From NCBI GenBank assembly GCA_014764515.1, contig JACXWD010000026.1:1-40198 (forward strand): a stretch of 40,198 nucleotides of DNA. The letters run 5' to 3'. The first letter of the stretch is position 1. The number at the start of each line of letters is the position of its first letter. Below the pieces are notes generated by a model, which worked only from the letters and a program-made list of their open reading frames with translations, had not been told where the DNA came from and ran no database searches. Below are positions 24,401-31,850 of the stretch, piece by piece. This DNA comes from Candidatus Polarisedimenticola svalbardensis. Its GTDB lineage: Bacteria > Acidobacteriota > Polarisedimenticolia > Polarisedimenticolales > Polarisedimenticolaceae. A program made the position numbers and the translations under genes.

Positions 24401-24920
24401 GAAGGATGGATCGATGATCACGTTTCATGCCCAATGTCGCCCCCTGAAGAGCCAGGTTCGTATCGCGAATAATCTCAGCACATTCAAGCATGGCAGTATC
24501 CACCTGCTTACCCTGCTCCAGCAACCATCGTGAAACGTCTGTCCAACTCCAGAGGCAGGCCTTTCCCGTGACGCCACCAATTGGAGTGGGAAATTTCCCG
24601 CGTCCCCGACTCCCCTGGATCAGTAACCGGATGTATTCCCGGGTCCAACCCAACCTTCTGGCGATCTCGGACGCATTCACCACATCGCTCGGCTCTACAT
24701 GACTTACATTCAGCCCATGTCCAGCAGCTCGTACCGACGTGATCGCAGAAAGAACAGCGGCCTCGAACGAGACCGCCACCCGATCAAACTCAAGAAACGC
24801 CACTCCGCCCCTGAACCCTAACAGCGCATCATCGCATCCTGCGCTATACAGGGAATCTTCCAGGCCGGCTTCCGATTCACCTGCAACCCGGAGAATCAGT
24901 GCAAAGTTGAATGACTGCAT
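24354..24920 (-). CDS. HTH DNA-binding protein of a two-gene toxin-antitoxin-like module
   Basis: 188 aa from ATG 24920, with GAGG 7 nt upstream and 4 nt after the small upstream gene. The N-terminal part (FNFALILRVAGESEAGLEDS, GGVAFLEFDR, FEAAVLSAITSVRAAG) is a ferredoxin-like alpha/beta region. Residues about 85-115 form a helix-turn-helix (VNASEIARRLGWTREYIRLL) followed by GRGKFPTPIGG and SWTDVSRWLLEQGK, like excisionase/MerR-type DNA binders. I do not recognise a named family; the arrangement suggests antitoxin and repressor. The last 15 or so residues are antisense to the GH30 gene, so the C-terminus is probably not native. Confidence 0.75.
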   Translation of the reverse strand: MQSFNFALILRVAGESEAGLEDSLYSAGCDDALLGFRGGVAFLEFDRVAVSFEAAVLSAITSVRAAGHGLNVSHVEPSDVVNASEIARRLGWTREYIRLLIQGSRGRGKFPTPIGGVTGKACLWSWTDVSRWLLEQGKQVDTAMLECAEIIRDTNLALQGATLGMKRDHRSILPTAEPARSEPSSPGS

Positions 24921-24924
24921 TCTT

Positions 24925-25137
24925 TTACCTCGAACCATGCTCGCACCTGGCGATGACCCTGCGGATTTGGCGTGCGTGGTTTCCGTTGTTACTGGGTGTG
25001 GACCAGATTGAAATCATGCAACCCTCGCGCGTCTTCTCCGGACATTTGAGCCGCCCCCACGCATGGGATGACTTTCCTGATGGAACGAATCGCCAACCGC
25101 AGCTCTCCGCGAATTGGATCGCCGCCTCAATCACCAT
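24925..25137 (-). CDS. Small HicA-like protein, first gene of the two-gene module
   Basis: About 70 aa from ATG 25137: MVIEAAIQFAESCGWRFVPS, then GKSSHAWGRLKCP, CMISIWSTP, and NHARQIRRVIARCEHGSR. A short alpha-beta protein with a Gly-x-x-SHxW centre and a C-terminal basic helix recalls HicA-type double-stranded-RNA-binding-fold mRNA interferases (catalytic His in G-S-H), but the Cys/Trp/Pro-rich pattern is different and I know of no name. ATG 25161 is possible, but the predicted transcript start falls at or just after it. A toxin role is inferred from size, order and the operator. Confidence 0.65.
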   Translation of the reverse strand: MVIEAAIQFAESCGWRFVPSGKSSHAWGRLKCPEKTREGCMISIWSTPSNNGNHARQIRRVIARCEHGSR

Positions 25138-25165
25138 TATCGGGTGCGTTGGTCGGTGCATTACT

Positions 25166-25196
25166 AAGTTACTTCCATAGTTGACACTTGTCAACT
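25166..25196 (-). promoter_or_regulatory. Promoter with overlapping palindromic operator for the two-gene module
   Basis: A perfect inverted repeat AGTTGACA-CT-TGTCAACT (25179-25196) contains a consensus -35 (TTGACA, 25194-25189 minus). A -10-like TAACTT (25171-25166) follows after exactly 17 nt. A repressor bound to the palindrome would cover the -35 box, as in autoregulated toxin-antitoxin operons. Confidence 0.65.
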
Positions 25197-25276
25197 ACTG
25201 CCAAATTCAGGTTTCGCTTGAGGTAGCACGGTAACCAGGAGAAGTGGAAAAATGCGGGATTGAAAGAAGAGAGTCA

Positions 25277-25292
25277 GTTTCCGAACGGAAAC
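25277..25292 (-). terminator. Intrinsic-terminator-like hairpin after the oxidoreductase gene
   Basis: Minus strand GTTTCC-GTTC-GGAAAC, 12 nt after the stop of the saccharopine-dehydrogenase-like gene, followed by pyrimidine-rich TGACTCTCTTCTTTC. Related to the hairpin at 22339-22354. Confidence 0.5.
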
Positions 25293-25303
25293 CGCAGTTT
25301 CAT

Positions 25304-26521
25304 TTACTCGATGACCTCGAACGTCACGCCTGCATTTTTCTGCAATCGTTCGATCAGAATATTGCCCATCGCAGAAGCGGGTGTATGGAAACCGCCTCCA
25401 ACCGTCAGTTGGTCCAGCGCCAGGCAGACGGCGCTCTCCGCCAGCATCTTTGAGGTCGATCCGTACCCAGGGTCCATATCCCCTGTAACCCTGGCACCCG
25501 ACGATCCGCCAAGGAACCGCATTTCCCAGTTGCCGTTCTTCTGTTCCTCCGGCGTCGGTCCTTCACCCGGCTGAGGCAGGCGGGGTGCGATCAGGCGGCG
25601 GATCGGGCCGATGGAGAGAGCGCCCAGGGCGGCAGCCATAACACCGGACACCGCAGTCGCCTTGAGCGCTCCGCCGACTCCCCTGCCGGTGAGCATCGAC
25701 TCCTGGTAGCTGAAATCCGGGCCATACAGGTCCGGCATCAGCGCCGCCGAGCGACGTACGATCCGGGTGTTGATCCCGGCCATTATGAACGGGGCCGTCC
25801 ACTTCCGGAAGTCGTCATCGTATGAGGGAGACATCCGGTCCCTGCCGTCGGGCCCGTTGCGCTTCCCTTCCGGGTTCAGGGAATACGGATTGACCAGGAT
25901 GCGGCGGACCGAACGGTCGTTCCCCGCCTCTTCCAGCAGGTTCAGCATGCTGGCAACGGTTCCACCGCTGGCCTTGCCGTTGAGCCTGGCAACGCCGCCC
26001 TTGATCCGGGGGCCGGGGGCGCCGTGGCGGGACTGCATCTCCCGCTGGAGAAAATACACACCCAGGTCTGACGGGATGGAGTCGAAGCCGCAGGTCGGTA
26101 CGATCCTGGCTCCGGTCTCGACCGCCTGGGCGTTGTGGGCGTCCAGCATGCGGCGGATCCAGTGCGCCTCGCCTGTCAGGTCACAGTAGCCCGTACCCGC
26201 CCGGACGCAGGCGGCGACCAGTTCAGAACCGTAGCGGGCATAAGGTCCGACCGTGGAACAGACGACCCGTGTGCGCTTCGCCAGAGCGGCCATCTTGTCT
26301 TGGTCGTGGGCATCGCCAAGGACTACGGGCAGATCCGGCGCACCAAGGCCTTCCCGGACTGCTGCCAGCTTGACCTCGTCCCGGCCGCCGATGGCCCAGC
26401 GCAGGACGTCCCAATCGTAGTTCTCAGCCAGGTGCCGGGCTACCAGTTGGCCGGTAAACCCGGTGGCTCCCCACAGGATCAGGTCGAATTCGCGATCATG
26501 GCGCCTCACGGACGGCGTCAT
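25304..26521 (-). CDS. Saccharopine-dehydrogenase-like NAD(P)-binding oxidoreductase
   Basis: 405 aa. An N-terminal Rossmann motif (FDLILWGATGFTGQLVARHL), RWAIGGRDEVKL, VVCSTVGPYARYGSELVAACV, YCDLTGEAHWIRRM and CGFDSIPSDLGVYFLQ match the saccharopine-dehydrogenase-like / trans-acting enoyl reductase family. That family includes eukaryotic SCCPDH and mycobacterial lipid enoyl reductases; real saccharopine dehydrogenase activity is unlikely. A hydrophobic segment (GVMAAALGALSIG) near residue 300 suggests membrane association. The ATG overlaps the OmpA-like gene stop (ATGA), so it is translationally coupled to an envelope protein. Lipid modification is an inference. Confidence 0.88.
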   Translation of the reverse strand: MTPSVRRHDREFDLILWGATGFTGQLVARHLAENYDWDVLRWAIGGRDEVKLAAVREGLGAPDLPVVLGDAHDQDKMAALAKRTRVVCSTVGPYARYGSELVAACVRAGTGYCDLTGEAHWIRRMLDAHNAQAVETGARIVPTCGFDSIPSDLGVYFLQREMQSRHGAPGPRIKGGVARLNGKASGGTVASMLNLLEEAGNDRSVRRILVNPYSLNPEGKRNGPDGRDRMSPSYDDDFRKWTAPFIMAGINTRIVRRSAALMPDLYGPDFSYQESMLTGRGVGGALKATAVSGVMAAALGALSIGPIRRLIAPRLPQPGEGPTPEEQKNGNWEMRFLGGSSGARVTGDMDPGYGSTSKMLAESAVCLALDQLTVGGGFHTPASAMGNILIERLQKNAGVTFEVIE

Positions 26522-27963
26522 CCCTCGCTGATGACGATCTCGACTCGGCGGTTCTGGCTGCGACCTTCCTTCGTGGCGTTGTCGGCGATCGGCTTGGTCA
26601 TGCCGAATCCCTCCGAGCTGAGACGCTTTGGTTCCACCCCTTCGCCGGACAGGAATTCCAGCACGGACAGGGCCCGGCGCTTGGACAGCTCCAGGTTGTA
26701 CTCCGCGCTTCCGGTGGAGTCGGTATGGCCCTCGACGATCACCTTGAGGTCGGGGATGACCAGCAGAATCCCGGCCAGCTTGGCGATCGCCTGCTTGGCT
26801 TCCGTCTTCAGGGTCGCTTCGTTGACGTCGAACAGGATGTCCGGCAGGTTGACCACGTACCCCCGGGCCGAATTGCGGGTCTCGGCCACATGGGACAATG
26901 CGCCTGACAGCCGGTCGCTGAGTTCGGTTTTCTCCTGTTGCAGCCTGGCGCTGGCCACTTCCAGCGACTCCTTTTCCTGTCGCAGCGACACCATCCCCGC
27001 TTCCAGGGTTTCGGTTTCCTCACGCAAGGATTCAGTCTGCAGTGTCATCCTTTCCTGCTCCACCCGGAGCCGTTCCGCTTCGGCCCGGGAGGTGGCCACC
27101 GCCTCGTCGGCTTCCCTGGCCGAAGTTTCCGCATCGGCAGCCCGCTGCACCAGCGCGTCCATCTCCGCCCGCCGGGTGGCGATCTCCTTTTCGATTTCGA
27201 TCCCCTCCTTGCGGCGCAGGGCGATGTTGATCGCTTCGTTGCTCATGGCTACCGACCGCCGGGCCGCATCCACCAGCTTGCGGCTCCTGGAAGACTTGCG
27301 CGCCAGATCGTTGGCCTCGACCAGGGCGTCGTCGGCCTCGTTGTAGATCTGGTTGGCGTACGCGGACGCGTCGTTTTCCGTCGCCAGCTCAAACGCCTTG
27401 CGGGCCTGCAGCAGCGGCAGCGGTATGGTCGAGTCCCAGGCGATATTGGTGATGCTGTCCAGCGCCGGGTTGGGAGAGGGACCGAACCGGTCGAATTCGA
27501 ATCCGGTGGACGGCGCCTTCTTGTCTCTGGACGCGGCATTGATGTAGGTCACCAGGCTGGACGGCTGGTTGACCAGGTAGAACGGTTCCGCGGTGACGAT
27601 CAGTGCGAATGCCTTCTTGCCTGTGGTGAATTCCAGCTTGCCGTTGGCCTCGTCCACCAGGAACTCACCCAGGTTCTCGGCCTGGCCGTCCCTGGACACC
27701 GCCCACAGGACATAACAGGTGACGTCGCCGGCGAACAGTATCGCCGGTTTCAGGTCCTGGTATTCGGCCTCGATCCGGGACTGGCCTTCCCGGAACGTCA
27801 CCTTGGCCTTGATCCGGCCGGCGGCGGCGCTTCCAAGGGCTCCCACGAACAGGTCAACGGTGCGGCCCTCGGGGAAGGTGGTGGTCTGCAGTTCCATGGC
27901 GTGGGTGGCGCCGGCGCCCAGCGCCAGAACGGCCAGCAATACAATTGCGGATGCTCGTTTCAT
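26518..27963 (-). CDS. Exported OmpA-domain protein with long coiled coil
   Basis: 481 aa. A signal peptide (MKRASAIVLLAVLALGAGATHA) precedes a roughly 150-residue beta-rich domain (TVDLFVGALG, AEYQDLKPAILFAGDV, FALIVTAEPFYLVNQPS), possibly a DUF-like sandwich. A helical region (about 190-370) is rich in Glu/Arg/Leu heptads. The C-terminal OmpA/MotB peptidoglycan-binding domain has VNLPDILFDVNEATL, IVEGHTDSTGSAEYNLELSK and GFGMTKPIADN...RSQNRRVEI. It probably tethers the envelope to peptidoglycan. AGGAGG lies 5 nt before the ATG. Coupled to the downstream oxidoreductase. Confidence 0.9.
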   Translation of the reverse strand: MKRASAIVLLAVLALGAGATHAMELQTTTFPEGRTVDLFVGALGSAAAGRIKAKVTFREGQSRIEAEYQDLKPAILFAGDVTCYVLWAVSRDGQAENLGEFLVDEANGKLEFTTGKKAFALIVTAEPFYLVNQPSSLVTYINAASRDKKAPSTGFEFDRFGPSPNPALDSITNIAWDSTIPLPLLQARKAFELATENDASAYANQIYNEADDALVEANDLARKSSRSRKLVDAARRSVAMSNEAINIALRRKEGIEIEKEIATRRAEMDALVQRAADAETSAREADEAVATSRAEAERLRVEQERMTLQTESLREETETLEAGMVSLRQEKESLEVASARLQQEKTELSDRLSGALSHVAETRNSARGYVVNLPDILFDVNEATLKTEAKQAIAKLAGILLVIPDLKVIVEGHTDSTGSAEYNLELSKRRALSVLEFLSGEGVEPKRLSSEGFGMTKPIADNATKEGRSQNRRVEIVISEG

Positions 27964-28009
27964 CGGTTCCTCCTGCCCCTTGACCGGGGCTCACTCTCGC
28001 GCTGCACCC

Positions 28010-28037
28010 ATTAGATGTCCTAACCGAGTTTCGTCAA
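28010..28037 (-). promoter_or_regulatory. Sigma-70-type promoter of the OmpA-like gene
   Basis: Minus strand TTGACG (28037-28032), 16 nt, TCTAAT (28015-28010): five of six consensus bases in each box. Transcription would start near 28003, about 40 nt before the ATG. Confidence 0.6.
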
Positions 28038-28087
28038 CAGGAAACTATGGCCTAAAGGCCGATTCCCAACAGAAAGCCTCACTTTGT

Positions 28088-28093
28088 TATACT
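28088..28093 (+). promoter_or_regulatory. -10 box of the NSS transporter gene
   Basis: TATACT on the plus strand, 31 nt before the GTG start. The -35 (TTCCCA near 28063) is poor and 19 nt away. A small GGCC-TAAA-GGCC hairpin (28049-28060) lies just upstream. Confidence 0.4.
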
Positions 28094-28123
28094 CCTCGTC
28101 CGTTTTCAGGGGGGATTTCCAGA

Positions 28124-29524
28124 GTGGGTACAGAAAGAGGCAGTTGGAATTCACAGTTGGGTTTTGTTCTGGCCGCCGCCGGCAGTGCCATCGGCCTGGG
28201 AAACCTCTGGAAATTTCCGTACATCACCTGGCATAACGAGGGCGGGGCCTTCGTTCTGGTTTACCTGCTCTGCATTTTGATGGTCGGGCTGCCGATCATG
28301 ATGGCCGAGATCCTCATCGGCAGGAAAACCCAGAAGAGTCCGGTAGGCGCCATGGTGGAAGCGGTAGGCAAACGCTGGGCCTGGGTCGGCGGCCTGGGGG
28401 TGTTCACCGGTTTCGTGATCCTTGGGTATTACTCGGTGATCGCCGGCTGGACCTTGCGGTACTTCGCCACCTGCCTGGGATGGAGTTTTAGAGGGTTCCA
28501 GTCCTCCGAATCCACCGGTGAGGCATTTACCGCCTTCGCCGCCAACGGCGGCCTGCAGCTGATACTGTGCGGCGCTTTCATGTTCGTCACCGTGTTCGTG
28601 GTCCGGAGAGGGATCGGCGGCGGCATCGAAAAGGTTGCCCGGTTCCTCATGCCGGTGCTGTTCGCCATCCTGGTGCTACTGCTGGTCAGCGCTCTGAGTA
28701 TGGAAGGGGCGCGGGAAGCACTGTCGTTCATCTTTATGCCCGATTTCGCCAACCTGCCGGCCACAGGCGTTCTGGAGGCGCTGGGACATGCGTTCTTCAC
28801 CCTGTCCCTGGGGATGGGGGCGATGATCACCTACGGGTCGTATCTCTCTCACAAGCAATCGGTAGTCAGGGCTTCCGCCATCGTCGTCGCCCTGGACACC
28901 CTGATCGCCCTGGCGGCGACCACCATCATGTTCTCGGTGATCTTCTCGAGCCCGGGGATGAAGGAGCAGATCAGCGGCTCCACCGTAGGGATGCTGTTCA
29001 TCTCCCTGCCGGAGCTTTTTTACACCCAGGTTCCCTTTGGCTCGATCCTGGCGCCGCTGTTCTACGTCCTGGTCGCCTTCGCGGCGCTGACCTCCACCAT
29101 CTCCCTGATGGAAGTGATCGTCAGCTACTTCATCGACCAGCGCAAGATGCCACGAGCCGCCGCCTCATGGATGTGCGGACTGGGGACGTTCATCCTGTCG
29201 GCGCTATGTGCGTTGTCTTTCGGAGGGGTGCCCTGGCTGTCCAAGTTCAGTTGGGTCTATCGCGGCACCGATGACGCCAAGGAAGGGCTGTTCCAGCACC
29301 TGGACTACCTGGCGTCCAACTGGCTGCTCCCGGTCGGCGGGTTCTTCATCACCATCGCCGTCGGCTGGTTCATGACCCGCAAGAGCACCGAGAAGGAACT
29401 GATAGCCGACGACAACCCGGGCTGGTTCTACTACCCGGTCTGGCGGTTCATTATCCGGTACGTCTCCCCGGTGGCCGTTGCGGTGATCATAATTTTTGTG
29501 ATCCGGGGGAAGGATTTCAGCTAG
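28124..29524 (+). CDS. Neurotransmitter:sodium symporter (NSS/LeuT) family transporter
   Basis: 466 aa with about 12 membrane helices. Helix 1 carries LAAAGSAIGLGNLWKFPY, the unwound sodium and substrate site of LeuT-fold transporters. Later helices include GFVILGYYSVIAGW (helix 3), SLGMGAMITYGSY (helix 6, unwound G-x-G region) and FAALTSTISLMEVIVSYF (helix 8 with the sodium-site Thr/Ser pair). It probably imports an amino acid with Na+. The start is GTG at 28124 with AGGGGGG about 9 nt upstream; the frame is open far upstream but antisense to the OmpA-like gene. Its 3' end overlaps mnmA tail to tail by 8 nt. Confidence 0.93.
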   Translation: MGTERGSWNSQLGFVLAAAGSAIGLGNLWKFPYITWHNEGGAFVLVYLLCILMVGLPIMMAEILIGRKTQKSPVGAMVEAVGKRWAWVGGLGVFTGFVILGYYSVIAGWTLRYFATCLGWSFRGFQSSESTGEAFTAFAANGGLQLILCGAFMFVTVFVVRRGIGGGIEKVARFLMPVLFAILVLLLVSALSMEGAREALSFIFMPDFANLPATGVLEALGHAFFTLSLGMGAMITYGSYLSHKQSVVRASAIVVALDTLIALAATTIMFSVIFSSPGMKEQISGSTVGMLFISLPELFYTQVPFGSILAPLFYVLVAFAALTSTISLMEVIVSYFIDQRKMPRAAASWMCGLGTFILSALCALSFGGVPWLSKFSWVYRGTDDAKEGLFQHLDYLASNWLLPVGGFFITIAVGWFMTRKSTEKELIADDNPGWFYYPVWRFIIRYVSPVAVAVIIIFVIRGKDFS

Positions 29525-30605
29525 AGTTCCGCACCCAGCCTCCGCCCAGCACCAGGTCTCCGTCGTACGCCACCGCAGCCTGCCCCGGGGTGATCGCCCT
29601 CTGAGGCTCGTCGAACCGGATCGTGGCCGAGCCGTCGCCATGATCGGTGATGGTGGCCGGCGCGCCTTCATGGGTGGAGCGGATCCGCACCGTTCCCTGC
29701 ACCGGTCCCGACGGTTTTTCGAACGGGATCCACCGCACCCGGTCGATGACGCACGATCCGGACAACAGGTCGTCGCCTGTCCCGATGGTGACCCGGTCGG
29801 TGCCGGGGTCGATGCCGATGACGTAGAGCTTGTCGGCGCCCTGAACGCCCAACCCCTTGCGCTGTCCCACGGTGAAGCGGCCGATGCCGTCATGGGAAGC
29901 AAGCACGTTCCCCTCCCGGTCCACCATCTCACCCGGCTTCACCGCTTCCGGACCGCGTTCCCGCGCAAGGAGAGAACGATAGTCGTCCCCTTCCGCCACG
30001 AAGCAGAGGTCCATGGACTCGGTCTTGGACGCTACCGCCAGCCCGAACTCCTCGGCTCGTTGCCGGACCTCTTTCTTGGTCATCCGGCCCAGGGGGAACA
30101 GGATGTGCCGGCGCTGTTCTTCAGACAGGTCGAACAGGAAATAGGACTGGTCCTTGGTCTCGTCCACCGCCTTGCGCAGAAGGGTGCGGCCGCTGACCGG
30201 GTCCGGCTCCAGGATGGCGTAATGTCCTGTGGCCACCCGGTCGGCTCCCACCGCCCGGGCCCGGCCCAGCAGACTTCCGAACTTCATGAACGTGTTGCAC
30301 CGGATGCAGGGGGAAGGGGTCTTTCCTGCTGCGTAGTCGTCCAGGAACGGGTCCAGAACGAATCTCCGGAACTCGTCTTCCATATCCAGGGTGTAATGAG
30401 GGAAACCGAACCGGCCGGCCACCAGCCTTGCGTCCCGAAAATCGTCCGGCGAGCAGCATTTGCCGTAGCGCTCCTCTTCACCGGCCAGTTGGTCCACCAG
30501 CTTCATGGAAAACCCGACCAGCCGGTCGCCGCCCTCGGCCAGGATCGCAGCAGCCACCGACGAATCGACGCCGCCGCTCATGGCCACCGCCACCGTCCCT
30601 TTCAT
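29517..30605 (-). CDS. mnmA: tRNA-specific 2-thiouridylase
   Basis: MnmA adenylates and thiolates U34 of tRNA Lys, Glu and Gln with sulfur relayed from a cysteine desulfurase. Seen: PP-loop AVAMSGGVDSSVAA at residue 5, SPCIRCNTFMKFG with the first catalytic Cys, ADRVATGHYA, DQSYFLFDL, MDLCFVAEGDDYRSLL with the second Cys, and GQRKGLG in the C-terminal part. Length 362 aa. The ATG (30605) overlaps the stop of the desulfurase gene as ATGA, which pairs the enzyme with its sulfur donor. Confidence 0.96.
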   Translation of the reverse strand: MKGTVAVAMSGGVDSSVAAAILAEGGDRLVGFSMKLVDQLAGEEERYGKCCSPDDFRDARLVAGRFGFPHYTLDMEDEFRRFVLDPFLDDYAAGKTPSPCIRCNTFMKFGSLLGRARAVGADRVATGHYAILEPDPVSGRTLLRKAVDETKDQSYFLFDLSEEQRRHILFPLGRMTKKEVRQRAEEFGLAVASKTESMDLCFVAEGDDYRSLLARERGPEAVKPGEMVDREGNVLASHDGIGRFTVGQRKGLGVQGADKLYVIGIDPGTDRVTIGTGDDLLSGSCVIDRVRWIPFEKPSGPVQGTVRIRSTHEGAPATITDHGDGSATIRFDEPQRAITPGQAAVAYDGDLVLGGGWVRNSS

Positions 30606-31777
30606 CGTCTCGCCTCCCGGATCCGGTTCACCTGTACCGGCAGGACCGAAAGGAACCGGTTCACGTCTTCGAGGGTGCTGTTCCATCCCAGGGATACCCG
30701 GATGGCGCCACGGGCCTCCTCCTCGGTCAGGCGCATCGCCTGAAGAACGTGGGACGGCTCCACGGCGCCGGAAGCGCAGGCCGATCCTGTGGACACGGCA
30801 AACCCGGCCATGTCCAGCCCGATGGCCAGCATCTCCCCCTCGATACCCGGCACGGCGAAGTTCACCGTGTTCGGTAACCGGTTGGCCGCCTGGCCGTGGA
30901 ACCGGATTTCCGGGAGCAGTTCCCGGAGCTGGGTTTCGATCCTGGCCCGCAGCTTCAACAAACGGCCCGACTCGGTTTTCAGGTTGTCGAGGCATGCGTT
31001 TGCGGCGGCACCGAATCCGATCACCGCCGGCAACGGAGGAGTCCCTCCCCGCCTGCGCTTCTCCTGTGCCCCTCCGTGAACCAGGGGGGCCAGCATGATC
31101 CCCTTGCGAACGGTGAGGGCGCCGGCCCCGGGCGGTCCTCCGATCTTGTGGGACGACAGCGCCAGGAAGTCGGCAAACGACTCCGCTGCACCCAGCGGCT
31201 TCTTGCCGGCGATCTGAACCGCGTCCACAAGGAAGGGAACACCTGCCCGCCGGCAACCTTCCCCGACTTCCTTCACCGGCTGAAGCACTCCGGTCTCGTT
31301 GTTGGCCCACTGCAGAACCGCCAGGACCGTACCCCGGTCCAGCCGGGCCAGGAACCGGTCCGGGTCCACCCGGCCGTCCCGGTCACAGGGCACTTCCTCA
31401 ACAGTGAATCTGCGGGATGTGAAGGCCCGGGCCGCCCCGAACACCGCCGAATGCTCCACGGCGCCGACGACGATCTTCCGCAGGCCCGAGGGCGCCCGGT
31501 CACAGACGCCGCGGATCGCCGCTTCGATAGCCTCCGACCCTCCGCTGGTGAAAACCAGCGAACCGCCTGGCACACCGGCCAGTTCCGCCACCTGCTCCCG
31601 GGCGTGTTCCATGGACTCCATGGCCGCCCTGCCCTCGGCATGGAGAGACGACGGGTTGCCGGCAGGACTGTCGATCCACTCCGCCAGAGCGGCGGCAGCC
31701 TCCGGTCGCACCGGGCTGGTGGCATTGTGGTCCAGGTACACCCTGGCAGGTGCTTCCCGGCCGTCGTCGAGGATCAT
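30602..31777 (-). CDS. Cysteine desulfurase (NifS/IscS-like)
   Basis: A PLP enzyme that takes sulfur from cysteine as a persulfide. 391 aa from ATG 31777: RVYLDHNATSPVRPEA, FTSGGSEAIEAAIRG, VGAVEHSAVFGAAR, LQWANNETGVLQPV, DAVQIAGKKPL, SSHKIGGPPGAGAL with the PLP Lys, and STGSACASGAVEPSHVLQAM with the persulfide Cys in the IscS-type loop. Coupling to mnmA suggests a main role in tRNA thiolation. It might also handle selenium for the Sec candidate in this window, but nothing here shows that. Divergent from ileS across about 70 bp. Confidence 0.94.
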   Translation of the reverse strand: MILDDGREAPARVYLDHNATSPVRPEAAAALAEWIDSPAGNPSSLHAEGRAAMESMEHAREQVAELAGVPGGSLVFTSGGSEAIEAAIRGVCDRAPSGLRKIVVGAVEHSAVFGAARAFTSRRFTVEEVPCDRDGRVDPDRFLARLDRGTVLAVLQWANNETGVLQPVKEVGEGCRRAGVPFLVDAVQIAGKKPLGAAESFADFLALSSHKIGGPPGAGALTVRKGIMLAPLVHGGAQEKRRRGGTPPLPAVIGFGAAANACLDNLKTESGRLLKLRARIETQLRELLPEIRFHGQAANRLPNTVNFAVPGIEGEMLAIGLDMAGFAVSTGSACASGAVEPSHVLQAMRLTEEEARGAIRVSLGWNSTLEDVNRFLSVLPVQVNRIREARR

Positions 31778-31850
31778 TTTGAGCGTTCTCCGTCCATAGT
31801 CCGCCTGGAATGCGTGTGTTACATTACCGGTTTCAATCGGGGTGCGCCAA

